The translations under genes and the position numbers were made by a program. From contig NZ_JAKIKQ010000021.1 of the NCBI RefSeq assembly GCF_023284045.1, positions 23,559 through 87,558 on the forward strand: a stretch of DNA of 64,000 bases. Reading direction: 5' to 3'. The first letter of the stretch is position 1, and every line of letters starts with the position of its first letter. This stretch comes from Shewanella kaireitica (GTDB lineage: Bacteria; Pseudomonadota; Gammaproteobacteria; Enterobacterales; Shewanellaceae). Below, piece after piece: positions 54,125 through 63,466 of this stretch. Below the pieces are notes generated by a model that saw nothing but the letters and a program-made list of their open reading frames with translations, was not told where the DNA came from and made no database searches.

Positions 54125-56683
54125 TCAGACTTTTGCTATTTGAATACGAATATGACCATAGAATGCTGATGCACCACTTAATCTGTCATACCTGTCGGCA
54201 ATAATGTCGTTATTGTTGCCACCCCTTGCTTCTACACCAAACTGGCTACTAGCAGTCCTGCCATATGCCCAGTGCCCCTGACCAAAGCATTTAGCTACAG
54301 TACCTGGACGAACACCTTCCCAAAGTACAGCAGTACAGGTGATTTCTCCTACTGGACTACTAATGGCAATCTTGTCACCGGTTTTTACGCCCAATTTGAC
54401 GGCATCAACGGGGTTAATCTTGGCGCTATCTTCTTGGACGAGATCACCTGGATCAACATCCTTAAACTCATAGAACCAAGGCGTATTGGCACTACGACCC
54501 TCCTTACTCAAGCGAGACTTATGATCCACCAATAGCATCGGATACTTGTCTTTATCACCAAAGCGATATGGCTCCTCGTAATGAGGTACAAAGGCCAGTT
54601 TTCCGCGTGCTTGGTAATCACAGACTTCCATTACCTCATCGATACTGACATGGTGATTCTTGGCGTGCTTAGTCAGGGCTTTTTCTAGCGTTTTACTATA
54701 GAACTCAAACTGGTGGGTTTCAGTTTTGAACTTGCCCCAGCGTGACTCTAATTGATAGCGGTGACTATTCCAGACGCCTTCTTCGGTAAACTGTTGCCAC
54801 GAATTCATGGGCTCGCCATATTTATTAGAGGTATCTAACCATAGTGGTGAGGTCACATAGCGCACTAGCAGCTCGCCAAGCTCTGTTTCATTTTTTGCAG
54901 GTTGCTTGGTCTCAGGATCCAGTAGCTGTTCATTGATATAGCGCCATGGTTTATCAAAACCTTTCTCAGCTAGCTTTTTAGCCAATAAATAAGGCACTTC
55001 TGATTCGTCATCCTTAGTATCCCAAAGACGGTTAATCGATGGTTGTTGCACTGACACTTGATGCACGCCGTTGCCTATTGAGTCGAGCACGCCCCACTTT
55101 TCGAACATGTGATGATTAGCAGGTAATACAATGTCAGCAAACCAAGTGAACTCCGAAATATTAGTGGTCACATGTGCCATAAACTCAACTTGGCTTAAGG
55201 CATCATTCCAGCGTTGACCTTCCGGTGAAGAGAAGTTGAAGTTATTAAAATACGCCAGTATCACCTTAATGTCGTAAGGGTCCGCACTGAGCATGCCATT
55301 AGGCGTGTTCGCCGTAACGACACCTCCACCAGGTTTACCTTTTTTAAGTGCAGGGAAAGCCAACGTACCACGCTGATCGATCTTAGGGTATTTAACCCCT
55401 TTCTTAGCAATCGCATCTAAATATGGCTTTGAATCTGGGAATTTTTTATTGAGTTTAATTTTGTTGCCTGGGAATACGCCGCCTTTACTGTCAATGCCAC
55501 CAAACAGACCATTAAGTGCATGGCAGGCTAAGGAAGTATATGTGCCTCGGGTATGCATCACCGCTCCGCGAGATGTCCAAACTTGAACAGCTGGCGCTGC
55601 TTGGCCCATGTCTTTGGCTATTTTTATTATCGTTGCAGCGGGAACCTGACTAATAGATTCTGCCCACTCTGGGGTGCAATCTTTAAGGGTCAAGTTCCAC
55701 CAATCAACAAGGCCATAGGTATGCTTATCAGCAAATGCGTCGCTAGCAACATCTTGACCTGCAATAAACTGATTCTTACCCGTTTTGAAATCACCAACAA
55801 ACGGTTTGTGCCAAATGCCTTCAACCAACGCCACGTGTGCAATAGCTAGTGCTAACACACTATCTTGGGCGGGCTCGATTGGGATCCATTTATGCGCTTT
55901 ACTTGCCGATACCGACAAACGCGGATCAACCACCACCACCTTGGCGTGATCTAACGCATCTCCCCAAGTCTTAGAGTAATAAGAAACTTGGCGGTTACTG
56001 GCAATAGGATCTGCACCAAAAGACAGTACAAACTTGGTATTTTCAAGATCATACTGATTGTATCCCCAATTGCCGTCTTGATAATAAGGCCCCATTTTAT
56101 GGGCTTCAGCACAAATAGAACTATGAGAGATGTTATTAGGAGAGCCAATCATCTGAGTCATATGCTTGTACATCAACTCGTTGATATGAGAGTAACGGCC
56201 ACGGATCAAAGCGTACTTATGTGCTTCATCAGCTGCACGTAATGCTAGGATTTTGTCAGCAAGCAAATCTAAAGCTTCATCCCAAGAGATAGGCTTAAAC
56301 ATAGGATCATGTTCTCTGCCTTTCTTAGGATTGGTGCGGATTAAAGGAGTACGGACTCTATCGGGATCATACACTTGCTGCAGACTTAAATGCTGTCTTG
56401 GGCAACTCGCTTCGCCGTGAACTTTTGAGTTAACGTTACCGCGCAGCTTTATCGCTCTGCCATCCATGACATAAACTTGCTTAGCACACCAGGAAGTACA
56501 ACCTTGGCAAGTCGTGCCGACCCATTTACCAGTCCCAGTCAGCGCGTCCTTAGCTGGTAGCTCACTTTCAATGCCTTTTATTACTGGTTCCATTGAACTG
56601 CTGCAACCGACACTCGAAAGTGCCGCAGCGGCAGCACTGGTTTTTAGCAGAGTTCGCCTGCCTGTATCAATTTTATCGCTCAT
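54125..56683 (-). CDS. arrA: molybdopterin oxidoreductase, probable respiratory arsenate reductase ArrA
   Basis: 852 aa from the ATG at 56683 (AGAGG upstream), close to known ArrA length. Tat signal with RR at 9-10, maybe a lipobox Cys27. Cluster Cys 59, 62, 66 and 94; RGRY (161-164), a motif reported to mark ArrA in contrast to ArxA; candidate Mo-ligand Cys191 in SHSSICAEAHK. Periplasmic terminal reductase acting with ArrB. A nearby ArsR supports the arsenic link. A polysulfide/thiosulfate-type reductase remains possible. Confidence 0.7.
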   Translation of the reverse strand: MSDKIDTGRRTLLKTSAAAAALSSVGCSSSMEPVIKGIESELPAKDALTGTGKWVGTTCQGCTSWCAKQVYVMDGRAIKLRGNVNSKVHGEASCPRQHLSLQQVYDPDRVRTPLIRTNPKKGREHDPMFKPISWDEALDLLADKILALRAADEAHKYALIRGRYSHINELMYKHMTQMIGSPNNISHSSICAEAHKMGPYYQDGNWGYNQYDLENTKFVLSFGADPIASNRQVSYYSKTWGDALDHAKVVVVDPRLSVSASKAHKWIPIEPAQDSVLALAIAHVALVEGIWHKPFVGDFKTGKNQFIAGQDVASDAFADKHTYGLVDWWNLTLKDCTPEWAESISQVPAATIIKIAKDMGQAAPAVQVWTSRGAVMHTRGTYTSLACHALNGLFGGIDSKGGVFPGNKIKLNKKFPDSKPYLDAIAKKGVKYPKIDQRGTLAFPALKKGKPGGGVVTANTPNGMLSADPYDIKVILAYFNNFNFSSPEGQRWNDALSQVEFMAHVTTNISEFTWFADIVLPANHHMFEKWGVLDSIGNGVHQVSVQQPSINRLWDTKDDESEVPYLLAKKLAEKGFDKPWRYINEQLLDPETKQPAKNETELGELLVRYVTSPLWLDTSNKYGEPMNSWQQFTEEGVWNSHRYQLESRWGKFKTETHQFEFYSKTLEKALTKHAKNHHVSIDEVMEVCDYQARGKLAFVPHYEEPYRFGDKDKYPMLLVDHKSRLSKEGRSANTPWFYEFKDVDPGDLVQEDSAKINPVDAVKLGVKTGDKIAISSPVGEITCTAVLWEGVRPGTVAKCFGQGHWAYGRTASSQFGVEARGGNNNDIIADRYDRLSGASAFYGHIRIQIAKV

Positions 56684-56734
56684 CTCAACACCTCTAAACA
56701 CACCTGTTGCCATCGTTGCGTTATATTCATACAA

Positions 56735-57140
56735 GCGAATACATACGCTATTTTATATATACGATAATTTATATATAAATTTAGGTATATTTAACAGCAT
56801 TATCGAGGGGCATATATCACAGATTTTAAATTTAACATTTGCTCAATTTTGTTATCAGGATCGAATAGATTAAAGTGATTTATCTCTAGGAAACTGCTAG
56901 GAGTATTTTGCGGTTACTGAATTTTCGAGCTTAATTTTTCGAATTCGATGGTTATAGAGCAAGGCTTAAACAATGCTGTTTAGCTCGCTAAATGGAAAGT
57001 AAATAGCGCAGCAATAAAAATATCAAACCAACGCAAGGCTAGGAGTCTATTTTACTGGGATGTAGGTTCTGAGTGGAGAATGACTAAACTGGCATAGCCT
57101 CAAAGTTATAAAAATAGCCAATAAGCTATAGCAAAAACTA
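56735..57140. other. AT-rich intergenic region upstream of arrA
   Basis: About 400 bp without a gene. Near arrA it contains alternating TATATATA-type runs (56750-56785) that are probably promoter sequence. I see no clear RNA or repeat elsewhere in it. Confidence 0.45.
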
Positions 57141-57911
57141 TCAGTCCTGTGTATCCAACCAAGCCCCTACAGCTTGTATGGGGCGGTTTTTTTGCTCTAT
57201 CCAAGCAACCCAAGCGTAGCGCGTTGCATGCCAGTCTTTCAGTGTGACAGGTTCGATATCAGCAGCGAAGTGATTGGCATTATTGACTTGCTCAATAAAG
57301 ACCTGATGCTTGAGCACGGTAAAGTCGTGTTGCAGTATTTTATTACGATTTTCACCACGACTAATTTTAGTCTCTAATCCAGCTCCAACCAATGCTAAAT
57401 GTAACTCTAATGGTGATGTATTGCCTGTTTGGTTTTCAAAATTAGCGCGTAACTGTAAGCCTTGTATCGCAACGGATAACTCACCTACATCAACTTGTGG
57501 TTTACTGAGAACATCACCCAGCTTGCGATCGAACCAACCACGCCACTCTTGGCCATTGATCACAAACTGCGGTGTATAGACTTGCCCAATGTGTTTAGCG
57601 TTTAAATGATCATATTGCCGCTGGCTAAAAGCGCGTTCACCATAGGGATCTTTCCAGCCTATATAATCCCAGTAGGTCACATGGAAGGCTAGTGGGAAGT
57701 ATTTGTCCCACAGCGCGGTCTGTTTATTAAAGGCCGATAACCAAGTCTCGGCCGGTGGGCAACTGCTGCAACCTTGTGAGGTATAGAGCTCTATAAAGTA
57801 GGGCTTGTTGACTGTGCTTTGTTTGTTAAAGTCAGTAACGGTTTGCGCAGCGACGTTGACTGAAAGTAGCAACAAACAGAGCATAGTAAAGCGTATAAAT
57901 TTGGCTAACAT
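57141..57911 (-). CDS. exported DUF1223 thioredoxin-fold protein
   Basis: 256 aa. The signal peptide ends near NVAAQT. ELYTSQGCSSCPPAETWL is the DUF1223 signature, placing a CxxC pair in a thioredoxin-like position (C49, C52 approx.). Later GQVYTPQFVINGQEWRG fits the same family. Periplasmic, substrate unknown. Confidence 0.85.
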   Translation of the reverse strand: MLAKFIRFTMLCLLLLSVNVAAQTVTDFNKQSTVNKPYFIELYTSQGCSSCPPAETWLSAFNKQTALWDKYFPLAFHVTYWDYIGWKDPYGERAFSQRQYDHLNAKHIGQVYTPQFVINGQEWRGWFDRKLGDVLSKPQVDVGELSVAIQGLQLRANFENQTGNTSPLELHLALVGAGLETKISRGENRNKILQHDFTVLKHQVFIEQVNNANHFAADIEPVTLKDWHATRYAWVAWIEQKNRPIQAVGAWLDTQD

Positions 57912-58000
57912 AAACTAATACCTAGTGGGCTTTTTAAAATAGCCCCTTCTAAGCCAGTAAATCATTCATCAGCTAATACCGATTAATATAAGGGGGTTTC

Positions 58001-58264
58001 ATGGAGCACTATCGGATTGTAAATTGTCATTGTCATGACTATTTAGAACTTGCTTGTATGCGAGGTTATAGTTTGCTTTTAGAACTAAAGCAGCGTCCCA
58101 ATTTAACCGCAAAAGCAATTACGCTTGAGACTCATAGCGACAAAACCGAATGGCTTATTGTTGATAATAACCGTACACAAGAGAGCATTCGGTTAGATCA
58201 GATAGTTGCCATAACACCAACCGACACGAGTGCTAGTTTCCAGCGTGTTAAGATTGCTAGTTAG
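58001..58264 (+). CDS. rof: Rho-binding antiterminator Rof
   Basis: 87 aa. Begins YRIVNCHCHDYLELACMRGY; the small Sm-like barrel of the Rof/YaeO family binds Rho and inhibits termination. The stop overlaps the end of the convergent antiporter gene by 8 bp. Confidence 0.85.
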   Translation: MEHYRIVNCHCHDYLELACMRGYSLLLELKQRPNLTAKAITLETHSDKTEWLIVDNNRTQESIRLDQIVAITPTDTSASFQRVKIAS

Positions 58265-59738
58265 CTGCAACCTGCATCTGTTTCGGGCTAGTTTTATGAT
58301 AAAGCCCCAACATCAATAACGCACAAAGCAATACTGCTAACCAACTCCACAAAGTTGCTATACCTAGGTTAATTAACTGAAAACCGACAAGGGCACTAAG
58401 GGCAGCGATCATTGCAAAAGGAAGTTGAGTGACAACGTGAGCGTGAGGCTCACAACCAGAGCTAGTCGCACTTATGACGCTAGTATCGGATATTGGTGAA
58501 CAATGGTCGCCAAATACTGAGCCCGCCATGACCGCACTCAATACCGGTAACATCAAAGCCTGATCCACAGCCACAGCAATTTCGGCACCGATAGGGATCA
58601 TAATCGCAAAGGTGCCCCAGCTTGAACCTGTGGTAAATGCCATGATTGCACAAAGCAAAAAAGTACCAGCAACCACAACATTGCTCGGAATAAACTGCTC
58701 TGCCCAACTTGCCAGTAGCTTGGCAACACCTAAGTCGCCGATAACAGCGCCTATCATCCAGGTAAACAGTAAAATGGCAATTGCAAAGCTAATAACCTTA
58801 ACCCCTGCCAGCATATCTACAGCCAGTAACGCTGCAGTCCGCCCCGAGAATTTGAGCATCAAAACAGCTATGCTGGTCGCTAAAATACAAGCATCGCGCA
58901 TAGCCGCGCCAATATCAGCAGAAGTGATCCAATCGGTGATATCCATTGATTGTGAATGAGTCGCACCAGACCATAGAGTAAAGCCCACTGAAGCCATCAG
59001 TAAGCTCGCCATCGGTATACCTAATAGCCATGGGCTACCAGCATCCACTTCATCTATTGCTTGCTCTTTTTCTGCGGTATAACCAAAGCCAATACCAAAC
59101 CATGCAATGAGTACCGACAATACAATAACGGTAATGGCGTAAAAATTGAGTTTTGCTATTTCGATAAAAGATTCAAGTGGCGACATTGGCAATAGGGCTA
59201 TTCCGGCCAGAATGGCCATCACATACGGGCCCCAACTAGAAAAAGGCAACAGCGCACATAAGGGCGATGCATTTGAATCTACAAGATAAGCAATCTGCTC
59301 TTTACTCATGTTATAGCGCTGGCTCAAAGGCTGACAGACATGGCCAACCGCGAGGCAGCTAAAAATACCATCAATAAACACCACCCACCCCAGCAGAACG
59401 ACTCCAACCCTTGCCTGACGACCACTTTGAATGCGGTGATACAACCAGTCTGCAAAGGACTTTACCGCGCCGCCTCTCGCTAATAATTGGGTCATCATGC
59501 CCAGTAGTACCATCGCAGCCAGTACATTAAGATGCCAAGCTTGCCACTGTCCATCAGCATAAAGCTGCATCCAAGCTTTTGATGACAAATATACAATCGT
59601 ATTAACGGGATTGAATTCGCTAAGAATAAGCGCACCAGACACAATACCGACCCCCAAGGCAACCAATGTACGCCTTAAAACTAATGCTAATACTAAGGTT
59701 AATAGCAATGGAGTGAGCATTAAGATATTGGCCAACAT
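58257..59738 (-). CDS. NhaC-family Na+/H+ antiporter-like membrane protein
   Basis: 493 aa, about 12 hydrophobic helices. GSVFGDHCSPISDTSVISA (residues about 408-426) and AFTTGSSWGTFAIMIPIG are hallmarks of the NhaC/arginine-ornithine antiporter-like superfamily. AGGAA lies upstream. Whether it moves Na+ or an organic substrate cannot be told. Confidence 0.85.
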   Translation of the reverse strand: MLANILMLTPLLLTLVLALVLRRTLVALGVGIVSGALILSEFNPVNTIVYLSSKAWMQLYADGQWQAWHLNVLAAMVLLGMMTQLLARGGAVKSFADWLYHRIQSGRQARVGVVLLGWVVFIDGIFSCLAVGHVCQPLSQRYNMSKEQIAYLVDSNASPLCALLPFSSWGPYVMAILAGIALLPMSPLESFIEIAKLNFYAITVIVLSVLIAWFGIGFGYTAEKEQAIDEVDAGSPWLLGIPMASLLMASVGFTLWSGATHSQSMDITDWITSADIGAAMRDACILATSIAVLMLKFSGRTAALLAVDMLAGVKVISFAIAILLFTWMIGAVIGDLGVAKLLASWAEQFIPSNVVVAGTFLLCAIMAFTTGSSWGTFAIMIPIGAEIAVAVDQALMLPVLSAVMAGSVFGDHCSPISDTSVISATSSGCEPHAHVVTQLPFAMIAALSALVGFQLINLGIATLWSWLAVLLCALLMLGLYHKTSPKQMQVAAN

Positions 59739-59917
59739 GGCTGCATTTCCTATAGAAATAAAGAGAAGAATACTAACGACTTAGTAACAAGTACAAAAAA
59801 AAGCCAATCTCACGACTTTTATCAGAAGATTTTAGTCCATTTAGCATAATTAACTATTCACTAAGACCCCGTCGCTGCTAGAATCGGAGCTATCATCATG
59901 CTACCAAAGGGACTCCC

Positions 59918-60121
59918 ATGAGCCTTGAACTATTGTCAAAATTGGAAACAAAAATCCAAGCTGCACTTGAAACTATCGAGCTACTAAAAATGGAGCTTGA
60001 AGAAGAGAAACAAACAAGCACCAGTTTGACAGAACAAAACCAACAGTTACAGCAAGAATTGAATTCTTGGAATGAAAAAGTAACAGGTTTAGTTGGCTTA
60101 CTTAACGAAGAGGTTAGCTAA
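59918..60121 (+). CDS. zapB: cell division protein ZapB
   Basis: 67 aa, almost wholly coiled coil (LSKLETKIQAALETIELLKMELEEEK), matching ZapB in size and composition. Z-ring associated factor that bridges FtsZ/ZapA and the terminus region. AAGGGA upstream. Confidence 0.8.
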   Translation: MSLELLSKLETKIQAALETIELLKMELEEEKQTSTSLTEQNQQLQQELNSWNEKVTGLVGLLNEEVS

Positions 60122-60305
60122 CCTTTTTAGGTGAGTTGGCGTAATCGTTATTTTTGCAGTTGTGTCGCTACGCTTATTTACATAGCGACACCTGCGAAAA
60201 TGATTACTGTGATTTACTGAGCGGAGGAGTGTCGTTGTGCTTCAATCCTTAGCCTTACACAAAATCATGTGGAGCTTTAACTAATTAATAATGCAGCCAC
60301 TAATA

Positions 60306-60518
60306 TTATGCGGTTTGCATTTCACTATTTTGCGACTCAATTAACTCATTGAGCTCCAATATAGCTTGCTTAACTTTAGGTAAGCTCTTCCTTGGCAATA
60401 AAAATCTTCCTTTATCAAATTCAATTCGACCTAGGTCTTTTACCCAGATCACCCCAGTTAAAAAAATGCGCGCATGTTTTACAATTAGCTTAGGTGCATA
60501 GACAGGAAAAACTCTCAC
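60306..60518 (-). CDS. ytfK: DUF1107 protein, YtfK-like
   Basis: 70 aa from a GTG at 60518 preceded by GGGGAGG; an in-frame TTG farther upstream is less likely. Sequence RVFPVYAPKLIVKHARIFLTG...IWVKDLGRIEFDKGRFLLP matches YtfK's layout. YtfK of E. coli modulates SpoT in the stringent response; the same role is inferred. Confidence 0.75.
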   Translation of the reverse strand: MRVFPVYAPKLIVKHARIFLTGVIWVKDLGRIEFDKGRFLLPRKSLPKVKQAILELNELIESQNSEMQTA

Positions 60519-60703
60519 AAGACCTCCCCACAACTTTTGATTGTTGTTATATGTTTTAGTTGGACAGGTGTTTTACCATGAGAGTTTCATGAGATCGAAA
60601 ATAAAATTGTAACTATTTGAATCAATTTTATACAAGCTGTAAATTCTTTTTTCCAATCAGGCACCTAAATAGAAACAATAATAAATTGTCGCTTGCCAAT
60701 TTT

Positions 60704-60799
60704 TTGACACCCTGTTAACGTTTAACTGTTACTCAGGGTAACGTTGAGCTATATAGCTCCGTAGCCGTGCTTCTTGCGACCAGGAAGCGCGGTTTTTTT
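60704..60799 (+). ncRNA. candidate small RNA with its own promoter and terminator
   Basis: TTGACA (60704-60709), 17-bp spacer, TGTTAC (60727-60732), then about 60 nt containing GAGCTATATAGCTC (self-complementary) and a strong terminator: CCGTGCTTC / GAAGCGCGG with seven Ts. No ORF is inside. A terminator this strong with no + strand gene upstream within 350 bp suggests an sRNA. No known family recognised. Confidence 0.45.
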
Positions 60800-60841
60800 A
60801 TGCCTAGATTTTAACTAATGACTCCCTTAAACAGCAGACAT

Positions 60842-60865
60842 AAAAAAGGAGCCATTAGGCTCCTT
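60842..60865 (-). terminator. terminator of srkA-dsbA
   Basis: On the minus strand AAGGAGCC-TAAT-GGCTCCTT with a T-run, 20 bp after the dsbA stop. Confidence 0.9.
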
Positions 60866-60884
60866 CATTGTCATGCTATCGTGC

Positions 60885-61496
60885 TTACTTCATTGTTGTA
60901 AGGTAGTAAGCAATATCGAGTAGCTCGTCGTAAGACTTGATAGCACCAGTTTCTACACGGTACTTACCATTGACTACTAGCGCTGGAACGCCTGAGATCT
61001 TAGCATTTTGGGTTGCACGCTTCATTTGAGACATTTGTGCATTAACCATGAAAGAGTTAGCAGCAGCGTCAAATGCTTTACCGTCTACGCCGTTCGCCAC
61101 AAATATCGCTTTAACATCATCACGGTTAGTGAAGTGCTGTTTCTTGTCATGAATTGCAGAGAAAATCGCAGTTTCCATTTTCTCATCAACTTTTAGTTGA
61201 TGCGCTACAGCAAAGGCACGAGACATCTCTACACCCATGTTGCCATTAATGAAATCAACGTGATTTTGCTTAAAAGTCACACCTTCAGGCAAGCTAGCTT
61301 TAATTTTTGGCACTTCTGATTTAGCGAAGTTATAACAGTGCGGGCAATAGAAAGAGAAATACTCGGTAATTTCAGGCTTTGCCGTTGCAGGACCTTGATT
61401 AACCACGGTGTAATGCACACCCTCTTTATAATCTGCAGCCATTGCTGCCATAGGAGCAACTATAAACGCTAATGCGACCAGTAATGCTTTTTTCAT
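60885..61496 (-). CDS. dsbA: thiol:disulfide interchange protein DsbA
   Basis: 203 aa from the ATG at 61496 (AAGGAA upstream); an in-frame start eight codons earlier lacks a site. Signal peptide ends at AMAA-D. Active-site CPHC at 51-54 and the cis-Pro loop GVPALVVNGKY. Periplasmic oxidant that forms disulfides in exported proteins. Downstream of srkA, as in E. coli. Confidence 0.97.
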   Translation of the reverse strand: MKKALLVALAFIVAPMAAMAADYKEGVHYTVVNQGPATAKPEITEYFSFYCPHCYNFAKSEVPKIKASLPEGVTFKQNHVDFINGNMGVEMSRAFAVAHQLKVDEKMETAIFSAIHDKKQHFTNRDDVKAIFVANGVDGKAFDAAANSFMVNAQMSQMKRATQNAKISGVPALVVNGKYRVETGAIKSYDELLDIAYYLTTMK

Positions 61497-61650
61497 GTAA
61501 ATTCCTTGATGATGCTTCACGCACCTTTAATAATTTCAACATAACATAATGCCCTTTCGAGTCGACCTCAAGCGCATAAGTTCATTTTTCTGTTACAAAA
61601 TGAGAGTTATCACAGAATTTCTCTCATAGTTTCATCGATAAAACGCCAAG

Positions 61651-62685
61651 CTAATACTGCGGGAGCAAACTCAGTGGTGGCTCATCAAGTGCAGCCAACT
61701 GCTCCTTAAAAGATAATATTTGCTGCTCCCAATATTTATCTTCCGCAAACCATGGGAAGTTCATTGGAAAAGCAGGGTCTGCCCAGCGACGACTGAGCCA
61801 TGCGTTGTAATGCAGCATGCGCATCGCTCTTAAAGGTTCGATAAGTTGTAGCTCTCGGGTATCAAACTCACAAAACTCTTCATAAGCTTCTAATAGCACT
61901 TCTAACTGTAAAACCTGCTGTGGTCTATCCCCAGCAAGCATCATCCAAATATCTTGCACTGCGGGTCCCATTTTGGCGTCGTCTAAATCCACAAAACCGG
62001 GGCCATCTGGCGTCCATAATATATTGCTAGGATGCAGGTCGCCATGCAATCGAATATTTTTATAATCTTTCGGTTGCCACATAGCGCTTGCTTTCTCCAA
62101 GATCTGCTCAACCACCGTAAAGTACGGCAAGGCTAAACCAGAGGGAATATGACCAGATTCTTTAAGCCACTTTAATGACTCGTCACCTAATAGTTGTGGC
62201 GACAACGTATCACGGTAGACAAAATCAGCTTGCTTAGAAAACTGATGAATACGACCTATAAACCGCCCCACTGACTCTAACTGATCTAAGTTATCGACCT
62301 CAAAAGCACGCCCACCGATAGAGGGAAAGAGTGCAAACCGAAACCCTTGATATTCATGTAATGAACGGCCATCAATGATGACAGGAGTCGCAATAGGTAC
62401 TTCTTGCTCGGTCAATGCAGCAGAGAAATCATGCTCCTCTTGGATCTGTTGATCTGTCCAGCGCTCTGGGCGATAAAACTTGACCACATAGCGCTGCCCT
62501 CTATCACAGCGAAACTGATAGACACGGTTTTCATAACTATTAAGTGCCAACAAGCCTGTTTCAGGGTAAATACCTAAGGTTTCAATCGCGGTCAAAATCA
62601 GGTCTGGGGTTAAGGCCTGGTAGTGAAATGCCGAATCTACATCTGCTGCCGTGGTGATAATCTTACTAGGCTCTGCTCTATTCAT
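61651..62685 (-). CDS. srkA: stress response kinase A
   Basis: 344 aa. Aminoglycoside-phosphotransferase-like Ser/Thr kinase (YihE/RdoA) that protects against stress-linked death. Visible: VVKFYRPERW (ATP Lys), catalytic LHGDLHPSNILW, metal-binding FVDLDDAKMGP. Upstream of dsbA in the conserved order. Confidence 0.93.
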   Translation of the reverse strand: MNRAEPSKIITTAADVDSAFHYQALTPDLILTAIETLGIYPETGLLALNSYENRVYQFRCDRGQRYVVKFYRPERWTDQQIQEEHDFSAALTEQEVPIATPVIIDGRSLHEYQGFRFALFPSIGGRAFEVDNLDQLESVGRFIGRIHQFSKQADFVYRDTLSPQLLGDESLKWLKESGHIPSGLALPYFTVVEQILEKASAMWQPKDYKNIRLHGDLHPSNILWTPDGPGFVDLDDAKMGPAVQDIWMMLAGDRPQQVLQLEVLLEAYEEFCEFDTRELQLIEPLRAMRMLHYNAWLSRRWADPAFPMNFPWFAEDKYWEQQILSFKEQLAALDEPPLSLLPQY

Positions 62686-62720
62686 TTTTTATGCTCTAAC
62701 TATTAGTCAATATGGCTGAG

Positions 62721-63020
62721 TTACAGCGCTAAATAAGGCTTCATCAACTCAGCTAAATACACCAGCACGTCGAATTCATCCTCTCTCTCAGTAGATAGCC
62801 AACAGATATCACCATAAAATTCATAGTGCAGCTGCAAGTGTGACCCTTCAAACTCTAATAACCATTGATGCCTGTCTGCCCCCCACTGCTTTTCAACCAC
62901 ACGGCAATCAATCGCCTTTGCAAACGGCTCCGCAAATTGATCAAACTGCTCGAAATCAATATCTGCCTGCACCGATAAACTTAACGTTTCACGATCTAAC
63001 TTAATAGCATTTAGTTTCAT
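62721..63020 (-). CDS. DUF3630 family protein
   Basis: 99 aa, acidic, soluble. QWLLEFEGSHLQLHYEFYGDICWL is like the DUF3630 family of Shewanella and Vibrio. It lies 35 bp upstream of srkA on the same strand. Function unknown. Confidence 0.7.
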   Translation of the reverse strand: MKLNAIKLDRETLSLSVQADIDFEQFDQFAEPFAKAIDCRVVEKQWGADRHQWLLEFEGSHLQLHYEFYGDICWLSTEREDEFDVLVYLAELMKPYLAL

Positions 63021-63061
63021 CTATCTACTCTGCAACTATTTTAATTAAAACTACCTTTCAG

Positions 63062-63355
63062 TTAACGACCGGACACGACTTGATTTTTACACATCAAGTT
63101 CTTACCGTCGGCAACGCACAAGTGGCCACATATATAGTCTGCATTTTTATCATCACTCAAGCGCAGCAAGCCTTTACCTTTAGCGTGACACTGCTCAATT
63201 GACGCATAGTAGCCGCTGATGAACTCTCCAGAGTGCTCCACATTAGGCTTTACTGTTGCATCAGGATAATAAAGCAGCGTCCATTCTGGTGAATCGGTAC
63301 AAGCTGTTAAGCCAAGGGTTATAAAAGTGATTAAGCATATTAGGCGTAATTTCAT
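63062..63355 (-). CDS. small lipoprotein
   Basis: 97 aa from the ATG at 63355 (MKLRLICLITFI). The lipobox LTAC gives an acylated Cys19; the mature part has several cysteines (QCHAKG, ICGHLC, MCKNQ), suggesting disulfides. An in-frame extension upstream is unlikely. No family recognised. Confidence 0.75.
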   Translation of the reverse strand: MKLRLICLITFITLGLTACTDSPEWTLLYYPDATVKPNVEHSGEFISGYYASIEQCHAKGKGLLRLSDDKNADYICGHLCVADGKNLMCKNQVVSGR

Positions 63356-63375
63356 GCTAAAGATCCTATAAATAA

Positions 63376-63401
63376 AAAAGGCGAACAGATGTTCGCCTTT
63401 T
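63376..63401. terminator. bidirectional terminator
   Basis: AAAAGGCGAAC-AGAT-GTTCGCCTTTT, perfect 11-bp stem flanked by A- and T-rich runs. It ends the Glu-Pro repeat gene on the minus strand. Confidence 0.9.
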
Positions 63402-63466
63402 AGTAAGCAACTTAAGTCCATTCTACACCGCTTAGGTGAGAATTGATGAACTTTACTGTGATTACA

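Noticed and set aside
60155..60201. Second small RNA from the GTGTCGCTA / TAGCGACAC inverted repeat after zapB
   Set aside because: It has no T-run and no promoter-like boxes; it is probably only an imperfect inverted repeat or 3' UTR structure.
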